From: Linyphia triangularis
Lineage: Eukaryota; Arthropoda; Arachnida; Araneae; Linyphiidae
DNA: 64,000 nt
Direction of reading: 5' to 3'
Assembly: GCA_963978545.1 (NCBI GenBank)
Contig: OZ021727.1
Location: forward strand, 15,016,743 to 15,080,742
Position numbers and translations under genes: made by a program. The notes under the pieces are model-generated. The model made no database searches, had not been told where the DNA came from, and saw nothing but the letters and a program-made list of their open reading frames with translations. Position 1 is the first letter of the stretch. The number at the start of each line of letters is the position of its first letter. This document shows positions 34,365 through 48,170 of this stretch, piece after piece.

Positions 34365-34845
34365 AATTATGTGATGACGTCCCAGTCAATTATTTTGCGC
34401 GGGAGTAAATGAAATACGCATTGTGATTGGCTAACAGAATTTTAAAACGTGTGCTTTGATTGGACACAAGCATGGCGCAAGTGTTTGTCATTTGATACAC
34501 CCTTACTCATAATAAGGTTCATTGGATTTGCACGTCAAAGGAAACTTCTCTTCGCAATGTCTCATGGGGAAAATGAAATGCGCAATCGTCATTGATAACG
34601 GAATATTAAAGAGTAATTTTTTTCTTTAAAAGGTCTTATTTTAATTGGTTACAAGTTTTGACTGACCTCTTTTCAAATGGAACTTATTATATGGCTACGT
34701 CAAAGTCAATTGCTGCCAGAGTAAATTGTTAGGAAAATGAAAAGTCCATTGTGATTGACTAATGAAATGTTTACATTTGATTTGGTTTTTAAAAGAGTTT
34801 TGTGATGGGTTACAAGCACATCACAAGGGTTTCTTTACCGGGGAA
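34365..34845 (+). repeat. Three degenerate tandem units with CRE and inverted CCAAT motifs
   Basis: Units start near 34373, 34530 and 34696 (spacing about 158 and 166 bp). Each begins with a (G)ACGTC(A/C) core followed by CAGTCAAT/CAAAGTCAAT-like text. Each then has AAAATGAAAT(A/G)CGCA or its relative, ATTG(T/A)GATTG(G/A)CTAA and a TTGATTGG/TTTGGTTAC stretch before GGTTACAAG. They are either an old tandem repeat or a promoter-like array. Alignment is by eye. Confidence 0.45.
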
Positions 34846-35684
34846 CTCAAAATACCGCTTTGTATAAAGTCTATAACCATGCATAAAATTGATTGTAGAA
34901 AATCACTTTAAGTGCTTTTTTATATTTTATTTTGCGATTTTACTTTGCAAAAGAAAAACCATAACTTAAATAAATTTGGTTGAAGGGTGGAATCTTGTGT
35001 ACATTTTCCTAAAGGTTTTCAACCAATAATGCTGATTGGGAGCCAAAGGCTTCAAATGGGATTTGTTTCTAGCCAATGAAGGAAGGACCCGAGTTTTTTC
35101 TTGTAGTGTGGATTTTATTATTTTTACCTTTCGAATGTCATAGAGCTGTAAAAAAAAAAAAAAAAAAACCTCCCCGACTGGGCTTCCCTGGAAAATAAGA
35201 AAAGGTGAGTCCTTATACCCTTAACGCATTATATCTCCACCGTTTAACTAAGTCAGATGAACTTAACTTAGTAGAAACGAGTATTCCTTGTGAATGTTTA
35301 AGAATTAATAGGTATGAATGTTTAACTAATTTAAATTATGCAAGTGTTTTAATAAATCTAATGATTATCACAATCATTGTGCAGTTTACATCTGGTCCTT
35401 TTCTGAGCAACTCTTACGTTTAAGTACTTTAACAAACCATTTAATGGTGAAGACTATAGGTAAAACGGTCAACTTAATCATCAATTAATTCTCTACCCTC
35501 GCCCTCTTGGAACTGTGTGTGTGTGTGTGTGTGTATTAATTATGTAAAAAGGACAATTTATGGACATTTCGCATAAGGCAGTGCAAGAGTTTGTTTTCCT
35601 GCAATGTGTCTTTTAATGCTTGATAACGAGATTTACAGAGAAGCGAGTTTTACAAGTTTACAAGGAGCAGGGCATTTAACATTA
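34846..35684. other. Noncoding
   Basis: A poly-A lies at 35151-35168 and a (GT)n run at about 35515-35533. The 72-codon frame 35205-35423 shows no motif. A region near 35036-35090 (GCCAATGAAGG) may continue the CCAAT-rich repeat. Confidence 0.4.
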
Positions 35685-36203
35685 TGGTAATGGAAATCTC
35701 GCCAAATTGGCGACGGTTTTGGCGACTAATTTGTGTCGCCAAATTTGGTTAGAAATTGCCAAATGTCGCCAAACTTGGCTACCATTTGGCGACATTTTTG
35801 GTCCCCATGTACATGTATAGGACTTTTCGACTACGATTAGGAAAGTCCTCCAAATTTCAATCTCTAGAAGATTCAAGAAGGATTGACTTTCCTATATAAG
35901 CCCAGCCATGAGTCCGTTAGTTGACTGAAATTACTGAGTTGAGATACTGAGTTAGCTATCTCTCAATGAGCATTCAGAGTAGTTCTAAAGCGAACTGTAT
36001 TGCATTGTCTTTTGCGGCGATTTGTAGCAGTTGTGAAGTTTATTTTAACTGCTGTTTGAGCTCTATTGTTGTGTAAAGAGCTGCATTGAGTCTTCTAGAA
36101 CTAGAAGTTCAGGTTTTGTAAAAGAATCTGTGAAGAGTATATCGGAATAAATTTCTGCAATTGTTAATCTGCTTTGGCTTCAAATCTTTCGAACCCACCC
36201 ACG

Positions 36204-36208
<5 letters not shown>
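35685..36208 (+). mobile_element. Probable solo LTR of a retrotransposon
   Basis: About 524 bp, starting TGGTAATGG and ending CACGCAACA (TG...CA). It has an internal TATATAAG at 35893-35900, and AATAAA at 36146-36151 about 250 bp later, as expected for U3-R-U5. U3 contains repeated TCGCCAAA / TTTGGCGAC motifs (35697-35797). An AT microsatellite abuts the 3' end instead of a primer-binding site, so it reads as a solo copy. I could not define a target duplication, so the ends may be off. Confidence 0.5.

Positions 36209-36209
<1 letters not shown>

Positions 36210-36268
<59 letters not shown>
36210..36268. repeat. (TA)n microsatellite
   Basis: An uninterrupted TA array of about 29 units directly follows the probable LTR. 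Confidence 0.95.
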
Positions 36269-36269
<1 letters not shown>

Positions 36270-37120
36270 CAACACACAGTCAGTAAAGGAATTTAATGAA
36301 AATCGCTTATAAAAATTAAATTTCTTAGGCTGGTATACAATTAATTTAATTACCAAAAAAGTTAATTAGTAAAGATTTAGATAAAAACTTCGTGGAATTT
36401 AAGACGCTTAATATGCCTTATTTGGCTTTAGTAGAGGGGAAATACTATATTTAGGTACACTTTCTATTAAAACGAACAGGTAACACTTCTATGAAATTGT
36501 CCATAGGGAAATAAGCAAAGTAAACATCAAAGAGCGACAAAAAAATAGCCGCGAGAATCCATTAGCCATTAAGTGGCCAAAACTGATAATCCAACGATTA
36601 CTACCAACCTTACGAGAAGGTGTTGGAATAACAAGATGCTCAAGGAAGATAATACAATTAGAACTCGTGATTCATTAATGCAATGATTCACTCAATCGCA
36701 CGATGTTAAGGCTCTTAGGGATGATGGCCAATTTAAAGAATTTGCGTGTTACATGTAAAAGGCTATTTACGATCAAGTTTCTCTTAAGATAATGGAGGTG
36801 TGTGGGCTGATTCGTATGATTCAGTGAAGTGTAGAATGCTGATGTGAGGATGCATTGTTGCCTTGTATTGTGCGAAGAAAAACGAAAGGAATGTCAATTA
36901 ATTACTTTAGAGTAATTGATGTTCGATTTTTTATTTTTTTGTTATTTATTAAACGATATATAGACTTGTAAGGGATATTATAAATAAAGTGAACTCAAAC
37001 TCCAATTTATAGGTTTGTAAGCATTAACTTTGAATGTTCTTCGTCGTTCGTTCTGCATGATTGCGTCGCCATCAGTGATTTTCAGCATAACTATTAAATT
37101 TCTTTCTAGAATGCACATAT

Positions 37121-37155
<35 letters not shown>

Positions 37156-40100
37156 TCATCCATATTATACAAATAACTGTTTAAACAGTAAAATAGCTAT
37201 TGAAATGAGTTTAAAATCATTAGTAGATTTTAATGAAATGTTGTGTTCTGAAACTGATTTTTTTTTGGGGGGGGGGGGGATCGACGTTGTTAAAGAAGAT
37301 GCAGCAATATGAAATTTTTAATATTTTTTTTTTAAATGTAAAATTTTAAAATTAACTTCTGATCTCAACTCATTTTTGGATTTTAAGTATACAGATTACG
37401 CAAGTATATCATTCAACTACAAATATATGAACTTCCAGATTTATGCTTCAAATAATATTATATTTCATTGACACATTATAAGAAATATTATCATTTAGAA
37501 CCTTCACAAACATTTTTCAGTTTAATAAAGAACTTGTAATATGCCAATTAAAAATATAAAAAAGTTTTTACTTTAAATAATTATGTAATAAGATGCAATT
37601 ATGGTTTTTGTTAATGTATAATGCATAATACGTGTTTAACATGTGGTTAAACTCAATAATTAAGATAAAGTGAATCAATATAAATATGATACTAAAGGTC
37701 ATTACCCTGTATTAGCCATTAAGATGTCTTAACGATTCTTTAAGCTGTGAGGCAAAGTTTAGTCATTACTTATAAATAAAATAATAAAAATAATGTTAAG
37801 TTTTTTGGCATGGTAGTCAATATGAGATATTATTATCAAATTAGTTTCCCTGATGGTGCTACTTAAGATAATGAGAATGACACTTCTTTAAGAGAAACCA
37901 ACTGTTTTTTTAACAGTGTAGCGTAGCGTAAATATGTTTCTACGAAATGGATTGTTACTAAAAGTTCTTTTAATCACTTAAGAAAACAAGAGCTTTTTGT
38001 GGTTTTTTTTGCAAATTTTTGAAAAAGGAAATAACATTGAGCTGTAAGCGTTACAAATAAATCATGATTTAAATCAATTTATATCAAATAATTATGGCTC
38101 AATAATTATTTCTAAGAAGGTTGAAATATTACCGTACTTGCAACCCTTTAATAACAATAACTGAAGTATACTACTATTACTTATCAACTGGAATGCTTAT
38201 TATTGAAAAATATTTCAGTGAAGTATTTTGCTTTTTTTTGAGCTCTTAAGCCCCAAACATTATACAATTTATAGTTTTGTAATAATTCAAGAGCAAACGT
38301 GTTAATTAAAAAATGTACTAGTTGTGAAACAAGATATAATGTGACTCTAATATTCAGGTGCACATGACACAATTCAAATTTTGTACAAGTCTATTCTATT
38401 TACGAAAATTGTACTTTCAGATGCTTTTATCTCAAAATTTAAATGTAAAAAAACAGAGCCTTGGCTTTGTTACATTGATTTCAAATTACTTAGTGTGTGC
38501 GTTCATGGTTATGAAGCAGGGGGGTACTAGCCATAGGGTTGTCCGGTGCAATGACCGGGCCGGTCAGGTGTAAAATATTGGCCAGTCTGGAAGTTAATTT
38601 TATTATTTTTATTTTTAGTTTTTCTTATTAATATATTGTTTGTTTTAATTAAAAAAAGATGGCCCAAGGTATTAAAATCCCAATCACTTCCACCAGACTT
38701 CCTCTTCCCAACGTAAGGGGCTATTGTGGACAATAGTGAGAGAGCAGCTGGATGACTGCTTAACGCCTGATGTGATAAAAGGCCGAAGGAGGCCTGAGGA
38801 CCACGTGCAATACTTCAGATATCGAAGACAATAAACCCATTACTACAAGTCTAAGCTATGATTTTTGACAGCAATGTATCTTGTTTGGACATATAAAAAA
38901 CCCAAAAACCTTAAGGGAACATTATATTTTCTCAGAGGGCTGCATTACGACTATTTACTTGAATCACTAATGTAAAAAGGGGTCATGTCACATATCCTCA
39001 AGTTTTCATTAGAGAGAGAAATGAAATCTCATCTTCAATACTACGTTTTCAGTAAAAACTGTAACTGTTGTCTGTGAAATAGGTTTAAAAGACCCTCGAG
39101 GAAGAATTTATAATATATAACTTGCTTAAGAATAGCCACGAACTAGTTAGGTCTCATATCGGCTTGAATCCTCTTCGCTAAACATCTTAGAACCTCCCGA
39201 TACCCCAGTAAAAAATCTCAGGAAAACCAAAAATCAAATATATACAGTAAAACTTAAGCCTTGTATATTATACAAACTGTCTTATTGGACAAAGATAAAA
39301 AGTATTTATCTTTCGGATGCCTCAATAAAATAGTGGTTATTCAATTTTTTCTTTGGTTACTGGACATTTTGTTAATGAATAAGCTTTGCTTCGCGATTGG
39401 GAGAGAGACACTAACGTGTCTTGTGCGTCAGAGTTATAAGGTGCATGTTTCACGTATTTAAAATAATCAGTTAGAGAATTGCCTTAATATTATAATCCAC
39501 TAAATAAATAATATAATCCATTAAATCTAAATATTATAATTTTTTAATATTATGTAGTTATATATAATCCATTTATAATATATTTAGAAGAATAATTATT
39601 TAAATATTATACTACTCAATATTTAAACAGGTGATGTTATATGTATTATTTATGTACTCCTGAAAAAATCAGTGAAAACCAAGTAAGTGCATATAACCGG
39701 AAAGTGTTTCTAGAATATTATTTAGAATACATGCCTTCCCTTCCGAAAAAATTCTCATTAAAATATACGTAAAGTATTCTTGATGTGTTTTTATATGCAA
39801 AAGATAACATTTCGAATGTGAGGTTGGTTTTAAGAGTTTCCTGGTATAAGGTCCACATTATTCTGTACCATTGTAACCTAAACTACATGTATAGTCACTC
39901 TTAAATTTGAGCTAGGTTAGATGGAGAGGCATCGATACTTGAGCTAAAACATCTCTCTCCCCAAATCCTAACCATACCGACGAGAAAAATTTAAAAAAAA
40001 GTTAATTATTGATTTAATTTTTATTTATTAAATGGCATTACATTTGTGATTGGAGTTCAAAACTTCATATGACTAAAACAGATTTTATGGAATAATTTCT

Positions 40101-41431
40101 AAACACAAGGGATCATAGTTAAACAGTCAGTTTAGAGCCTATTATTAACGAACATGTCTTTAGAATTTGTGTTTTGTTCTAGCATTGACCAAAGTAATAT
40201 AATATCTAAAGAAAAAAATAGAACATCAGTTCAAACTTTCATCGCCAGAAGAAAATATGGCTATTTGGAAACATTAATAGAAGAAAACTTTACAGGCTGC
40301 ATTTTATCGGGAAAGTTGTGAACGATGTTTTAGAGAGAGAAAAATAATAATTCACAAAATGTAATGAATTAAAGTTTTGAAAAGTTATCAGATAGTTGTT
40401 TCCCTTATATGGTCATGTGCGAAAAATTAAATTTTAAAAAAATATTTATATAAGTTTTTTTTTTTTTTTTTAATATATAATTTTGTAATTCTTTTCCATT
40501 ATTTAAATGCTACCTTAACAAAGTGTCATAATCTGCTGTTTTCAACAGACTACATACTTATTGCTTAAAAGAGTAACAATTTATTGAAAAATTATCTGTT
40601 AATAGTAAACTATCTAAATTTATTAATTAAAAATTATGTATCAATAACTCAATCATATTTTTGAATAAATTAATCTTTATAAACCAAGTGCCGTGCAATC
40701 GCAGTATACGAAAAATGCATTTGACTGATTGCTTAAATTATTGGCAACTATCATTAAAAATCGTTCTTTTGGATATTGCCATTATCCGACAAATATATAG
40801 GCATATGCAGAAATTACACAAAACTTACAAAATCCTTACCAACACAACTTCTAGAAAAGAAAGCACTTTTTCAACGCACTTCAAATCGAATTCCATCGAA
40901 GCAGCGACAAAAAAAATACGACCCCAGACTCTCCGTCAGAAAACTACCCCTAACAGCTTTTTCCTCCGGAGCTAAACACCTGTCCCGAAGTATTTAACGA
41001 CCTTACAACAATGTACGTAACGACCTCATCGGGAAACAGTACTGTGAACCTCGTGCAAGTCCATTATGTGGACGCGCCTGAAAGAAAAAAAAAAAAGGTC
41101 TTTGTCTCGTCCAATCAATATCGAGATTGACATGACAGGGGGCTCGTGACAAAACCGATTTCTTGAGATTTTAGGAATGGGGGATGACGTCACTACTTGT
41201 ATAATTTAATGAGGATGGAGTGTTTTTCTGTAAGGTTTTGCTGGGGCATTGTTAAAGTATTGAGACTGAGACGTAGTAGGGATTTGTTAAGATGTTGAGT
41301 ATTAGAAAAGGTGAATGTGTAGCTTGTTTTGGGTTATTTTTCTAGGAAAAGTAATTAATGCACTGTTTACTTGGTTGTAATCAGAGTTCTTTGCTGATCC
41401 TGTGAGTTTCACTGTTCTAATATGTCATATT
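36269..41431. other. Noncoding, mostly AT-rich
   Basis: No gene supported. Poly-T at 37122-37154 and a G-run near 37268-37279. 38510-38580 has a GC-rich near-palindrome GACCGGGCCGGTC. 40860-41200 is GC-richer, with CCAATCAAT at 41111-41119 and TGACGTCA at 41185-41192, which suggests a promoter but gives no transcript. The 104- and 73-codon frames at 40661-40997 overlap in different phases and lack motifs. Confidence 0.45.
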
Positions 41432-41579
41432 ATGCCTTATGGCAGGATGTTATGTAGAAAACTATGAAACCATAATATGAGGGGCCACCACACTACAAAT
41501 GGATGTACCTATTTGAGGTGTGGTAGCACCTCATATCATGGTTTCTTAGTTTTCTAGATAACATCTTGCCATAAGGCAT
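41432..41579. mobile_element. Hairpin MITE, arms of about 62 bp
   Basis: 41432-41493 and 41517-41579 are near-perfect inverted arms: ATGCCTTATGGCA at the left end against TGCCATAAGGCAT at the right, with inner pairs GAAACCAT/ATGGTTTC and CACCACAC/GTGTGGTAG. The loop is about 23 bp. No coding capacity. Flanking target duplication is unclear. Confidence 0.8.
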
Positions 41580-42918
41580 TCGTAAAGTTAATACTATTGA
41601 TTTTCAAGAGTTCATTATCCAAAGATGGCTTACCACACAACAATTGCGCCCAGTAAGAGAAATTATCAATCACTTTGAATGCATTTTGTTGTTAACGAGT
41701 TTCTGATTTGAAGGACTTGGTTGGATTTGAACGGGTTGGTTTTAATCGAGATATTTAAAGCCCAAAGGCAAATATTTATAGTCTCTGTAAAAGCAATGGC
41801 TATTGAAGAAGTCTTGGACTATAAGTGTTCAGCAGAGGGCAAGGGATAGGAGATGGACAAGGGAGCAAACCTTTACTCTTTTATGCTTGTTTCTGACTTT
41901 GCTCTGATAGAAGATTATAAGAACATCATCTGCGACAGGTATGTCAACAATGGAACTTTCTTGGCCAAGTCCATTTAAAAAGATATGTTGGAAATATGAT
42001 TCCAGGAGTTTTGATTATGAAGTTAGGGAAAGTTTTGTGGAAGACAAAAGAATTTTTAAAACTCAATGAGGAAAACTGGCACTGAAAATACTGTTAACAA
42101 TGCGTTCTTTTAATAAAATATCGCAGATGATGTAGAAAATAAACGATAGTTGTTTTTAATACTTTAAAACGTTTGGGGAAAAAGCACAAGATCTCTTGAA
42201 TGAAAAAATTGAATAGGACAATTCTTGATCATTCAAAATAGTTTTGAAAAATTAATATTGAAAACGCTTTTCTAGTACAAATTTTAGTTAAAGAAGTGGT
42301 GTAAGTCTTAAATTTGAGAGAGAAGTAGCCTAGAAAAAGAAAGGGGAGTACATTCACAAAGCACCGTCACTTCATAGAGGAATAATGAAGAAGTGAAATG
42401 GGAAGTGTCCTTATGAGAGATTTAAAAATAAATACTTTGGAAATTTGAAAAAAAAAAAAAAAAAAAAAATCTCAAGAGAGAGATAAATGCGGAAAAATTA
42501 TTGGAAAGTGGTTGCTTTCTTTCGCTCGCAAAGTGTCAGATTAGGTTATCGGACTAAATTGAAATACCGAATGATTTAACAATGCCATCTATCGTAAAAT
42601 AATGTACTTCGTAGAACATTTTATCAAAGATCACCGTGTAGCAGAGGCGTTCTATCACAAGAAAAAGTTACCAAAAACACAAGACGTAATGTCAGCTTTA
42701 ATATCTCACCTTCTCATTATTTTTTTTTATCAATAAGTCGAAACAAAAACATTTAAAATTATGTATGAATACCATGATAGTTCTAGGATACCAATAAGTA
42801 GAGAGTTTTTTTTATATTGGAACTTTGAAACTTTTGCCTGTGTTTATGATACGGATACTTTGAACTGAATAGGCAGGAAAAATATTTCTTTAAGGGGACT
42901 TGGTGCCAGTTGTTTTCA

Positions 42919-42954
<36 letters not shown>

Positions 42955-45746
42955 AAATATAAGTTTTCTATTATTTTGTGTGTTTGTAATCTTTGGAACT
43001 TTCTCCTTAATCTGGAAAGTTTTTGAGCTGATCCAATTACTACAATTGCAGAAAAATTATATTTTTATGGAGAATTTAGCATAGCTGCAATAGCTCCTTA
43101 GATGTTTCGAACGCATTTTTCTCTGTTCGTGTTTTTTGGAATTTCAACCTTTCTCAAAATGCTTCAGCAAATATGAATGGAATGACTTGAATTTTTTTTT
43201 GTGTCATTCTAGAGATGTATTTGACAAAAATGGGAATGGATTTTTGAATAAAATGAAATTTTGTTTCTACAAATTTAAATGCTGAAAAATTATCCTTTAT
43301 TTACCTATAGGTACAGTAATTATCGTTTTCTCGAAAACTATCCATCTTATTTAAAATCTGATGCCTAAAACGTTAGAATATATTACTGGGGACATTTTTT
43401 TTTGTTGTTGAAAAAATCAGGAAAAAATATCGAAAAATAAAAATTATTAAGATAAAATTTTGAAATTTTATAACTTTTTTTTTTTAATTTAAAATTTTGA
43501 AAATTTAGAGCACAATGTGAACTTTTTTTAAAAATAAAATTTATTTATTTCCTAGTAATACTTCCAAAAATGTAAATATATATATATATATAATTTTAAA
43601 ATTTAAAATAATTTTAAAGGCTTAAATTAAAAAAAAATAGTTTTAAGGGGCATGCTTCCCTGATGATGGTTCAAATCATAACTTGACGTAATTTCTCATT
43701 TAATAAGAATTAAACTGTGTAAACTTCATATTTTTAATAAAATTAATTACCATGTGGATGCACTATGCAAAAATGCTTAACAAAGATAGTTAGATTTCCC
43801 TCTTTTATGCTATATCTTAACAAAATTGATTACATTTAAAATTAAATTAACTTTCAGTTTACAATATTTCTGTACATCAATTAGTTCTATTGTGTTTACA
43901 TTATAATGAAAAAATAACTTGGCAAGAGAAATTTATGCTTCAATGAATGTGAAATGCTTTTTAACTTCGATAGAGTACAATAGCTATAGTAAATTATAAT
44001 ACTGTAATTATGAACACTAAGATATTCGAGAAGTCAGATTGAAAATATTTAAAATGTTGTAGAATATAACGTCTCTCTTTTTAAGTAATGAAATGTTTAT
44101 GAGGCTGAAATCATCTAATGTTTTAATAACATGAAGACAATACATATTTTAAAGGAAATGTATGTATTGGAAAGAAAGTCTACATTTATGGGGATTAAAT
44201 TATACTGCTTAAGATTAATTTATAATGCACTCAATTTTAAGTTATAAGGGTTTATTACGATATAGACTTGTTTTGGTAATAAATTAATAATTTTATTGCA
44301 CTTTATTTTAGTTTATTTAGAATTTTAAACTAAAATTAGCGTCAGTCGTTTTTGTTTATTATTATAATAATGGTTATTATTATTATTGTCACATTTATTA
44401 CCATTAGCAGCATTCTTTTATAATTGTTATTACTTATAGGTAAAATTTAATATTAAATTTGAGATTATAGTGATCGTTAAAAGCCTATAAAAGTAATTAT
44501 ATCGTTATATTTTTATCGTTATATTTTAATATCAAAAAACTTCAAAATTTTTTTTAATACAAGTACATATAACTGAAGAATTTCGTATTTTGAAGGAATA
44601 TTTGCAAGAAATAGAGTTTAGGAAAGTACAGTTCTTGAAATAAACATTTTATAAACAATGTGATATATATTTTATAAAATATGTGATATATAAACATAAT
44701 AACGATAATCTGCCATTGATCATTTATAGATTAGGGTCAATAAAAATTTAATTTAACAAATGGTATTAAAAGGATTGCATTGAATATTTTCCAAACATGC
44801 TTTTTTTTTCTCTTTGCAATCTTTAGAAATTAGAAGACATGATAGAAAGACACTTTTAGAATAAAGTAGACACGACGGATATCGTGGGAAAAAGTTTTGT
44901 CTGTTACAAATTTTTTCTGAAAGTTTTTTCAATTTTTTCCTACTTTCTATGCAAGTGCTTTGTTGTTTCTTTGAAACATCTCTCGGAATAGGTTGATGTC
45001 CCAGCTTTGAATCTCGAACTACTATCAGCAATTCGTAACTGGGACATTGTAGTTGCATACTATGGACCTCATGTAGCTCAAAAATCGATAAATAAATATG
45101 AAATTTAAAAGATAATTTAAATATATTTAATACAAATTATTAATATAAATTTAAAGATATTTTAAAAATTTCGATCAATAAAATCATTTTATATTCAAAG
45201 TAGTAAAATGACTCATCTGAACACTTTTCAAGTATTACGTCACATATTTCTCTGAAATAACGATAATCTGTCATTGGTCATTTAGAGATTAGGGTCAATT
45301 TCCGAAAGGTAGTAAAAGAAATGAATTTCCGTATAGTATTTTTCCACCATTTGTGGATTCAAAGTCTTTAAATTGATCTTCAAAGAAATGAAAGTATAGC
45401 ACATTTGATGTTTGTAATCCACAATGTGATTACATACAGATATGCTAAATTGAATCAATTCTCTATGTCTACTTAAATAATTGCATTACAAATAATTTAA
45501 TTGCTCATTTCAAATGAATTTAATTATTCCTTACAAATTTCAAAATACTATATGGAAGTTATCCCTAGAAAATTTTGTTAAAAAAAATTCTCAGGATAAT
45601 TTATTACAAATTTTTACATCTATTGAGAATAACCTATCGTAATTTGTATAATATTTAAAAATCGTAAATGGCATTTAAATTAAATAAATTGTGCAATAGT
45701 AGACACTTTAGGTTTTAGTGAGATAATATTTTTTTTTAATAAGCTT

Positions 45747-45786
<40 letters not shown>

Positions 45787-48039
45787 AAATTATAAATTGT
45801 GTCATTGTTAATATTGCAATTAATATTAATAATTAATTAATATGAATACCATTTATGACAAATGATTATAATGATTTAAAAAATTCATTGCAAATTTTTA
45901 AGGAAACATCGAAAGAATTAAGCAAGTTTATTATAAATTTTCATTTTTTTTACATCTTCCAATGAAAGGAAAAAATGTTTACTTATCAATTTTAAATGAT
46001 TTATACTACTTGAAGAATAAGTTATTTGTAATTTTCTTCACAGTCCAAAATCCAATGTAATTTTCGAAAATAAAACTTTACAATTCTAAATTTACTTTTA
46101 ACATTTGGATTCCCATAATAACACTATTATTTACAAAACATAACTAGTAGTTAGTAAGAACATTAAATCTATTATAAAAAATAAAAATGATTCTTTTGAA
46201 AAACATGAAATTTTCTTAAATAATTTTTACCACTTTACTATTCATTTGTAAAAAGAGAAAGAAAACGTTACTACGTTACTACGGAGTATATCGACATTAA
46301 TCATAACACATCACTTGAATACAAAGCAATTCTTACTAATTTACTCTCCCTGTACCCTCCAAATGCCGAAGTAAAATACTACCACATATAATTAACGAGA
46401 TAATCTTTCAAATTTAACGATGCCACAAACAGGAAAACTCCAGAGTAATTACCTGCAAACGATAATAAAAAAAATACGAAAATAAGCGGCACAAAGCGGG
46501 ATAAACGTTTAATTTCTGAATGGTAATTGATTGTAGGGATTTCTGGTCCGCAGTAACTTCAACCGGTAAAAGAATTTTTTTTCCACGTTTGCTTACGTAT
46601 TAAATAATGCAAAACATGTTATAATGCTGACGTTTGCGGATGGGGGTTCTATTGAGTAAGCTACCATAACAGAAAGTGTACAGTGTTGGAAAATTATACT
46701 AGCCAGGCAATTTTCGGAAAATGCAAAACTGACAATTAAACTAATGATAAGTATATAGTTTCTAAATATTGATTTGAGTGTCAGTTTATTAAGTAGGAAT
46801 TGAGTAAATTATCAATAGTATAGAAATTAATAATCGAAAGTTAGAAACATTGATTATTTATTTTGTAGATATTTGTTCTTATATTTTTGATTGTATCTTC
46901 TTCTGATACACACACATGTATTTTACATTTAGTTTTCATTCAAAGGGGTAAAACAACGAATTCTATTAATTATAGTATTTTAATAATATGGGCTCATTTC
47001 ATACTTTTTACTTATTAAATATAATAATAAATACTCATTTCGGGGTTTTTTACTTTTCAAATTTAATAAATTTATAACAGTTGATTTGATATTATTAAAA
47101 AATTTTCAATGAACTTTTTGATTTTAAATCAAATAAGAACTTTTAATACCAAAAGTTACATTTTAAAGAATTACTTTTTTATAGTGGAAATGTAAATTTT
47201 TGTAGCTTCTGTTTTTAAGTTGGTTGATTAGTCATTGAAAATAATATTCCATGGGGAACCATTACGATTTTGTGTAATTAAGGTAAGCATCTAGAATTTA
47301 AATGAAATACAAATAAAAAAAATATGACCAATACAAGCTGAAAGTCATTTGAAAGATGATCCAGTTTATCTACTCTTTATAATTATCTAATGAAAATCAA
47401 GCTTCATCTTTTAGAAGTATTTATTTTTGCACAATTTATATTGTGGTCTGAAGGAATATTCTTGCACTTATTAATCAGTCGTAAGGTAAAGTAAATTTGT
47501 TGTTCTGTTTAATTTGAAATGTAATTTTTGTATACATGATTCGTTATACTGTCACTCTTATTGTATTTTAGACCCTTATACTTATCCTGTTTATAAAATT
47601 TAAATAAGGGAATAAAAGTTTTCTCAACAGACCAGGTTTACTTCAATATTTATACATAATTTATATCATTATAAATTACTTAATTCTTTATTTTTTTTGT
47701 TAAACTATAATACATTGACTTTTGTGTTTTGAATTTTAAATTGATTAAAAAACTTTACTCATTGATAAACAACATCGCATTTTCAAAAACATAAGATTTT
47801 AAAATTCAAAATTAAAGAAGTTCGATTATATTTAAAAAATTGGAAAACAAGTAGAAATAAAATTTTAAATTAATTACTTTAGAAAATTAATAATAATTAA
47901 TTAAAAATAAACATTTTATTCATAATTTTTTTTATTTAAGCAGCATATAATTGGTGTTTTTAAACCATGTATAGTTTGAATAAATCCCACTTAAACTAGA
48001 ATAACGTGATACTTCACAAGTAAGGAAATTTCATAACCC
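41580..48039. other. AT-rich desert
   Basis: Poly-A at 42450-42468, 42920-42948 and 45751-45784. A direct repeat of about 38 bp (AACGATAATCTG, TCATTTA, AGATTAGGGTCAAT) lies at 44701 and 45259. The 101-codon minus frame 44753-45058 lies between these repeats and shows no domain. No gene or RNA supported. Confidence 0.5.
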
Positions 48040-48044
48040 AAGAG

Positions 48045-48170
48045 ATACAACCAATGAGGTCACAGAGTTAAAAACCAACCAATCAGATTCTTCAAAGGGT
48101 TCTACGTCATACGTGAAGTCATAAATGTTCTATAAAATGAGGGCTTGGGAGTTGTAACATTTACATATTC
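48045..48170 (+). promoter_or_regulatory. Candidate Pol II promoter: CCAAT, CRE, TATA
   Basis: In order and at sensible spacing: ACCAATGAGG (CCAAT at 48051), ACCAATCAG (48079), TACGTCAT (48103-48110) and TATAAAA at 48131-48137, giving a predicted start near 48162. The predicted transcript begins with a two-codon ATG frame (CCTTGA after ATG), and I see no longer coding exon nearby. It may drive a non-coding RNA or a gene with distant exons, or belong to a mobile element. Confidence 0.45.

Noticed and set aside
40661..40997. Overlapping 104- and 73-codon frames
   Set aside because: They overlap in different phases, with no domain and no conserved start context.
44753..45058. 101-codon minus-strand gene
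   Set aside because: No recognisable motif, AT-driven composition, no promoter or splice context.
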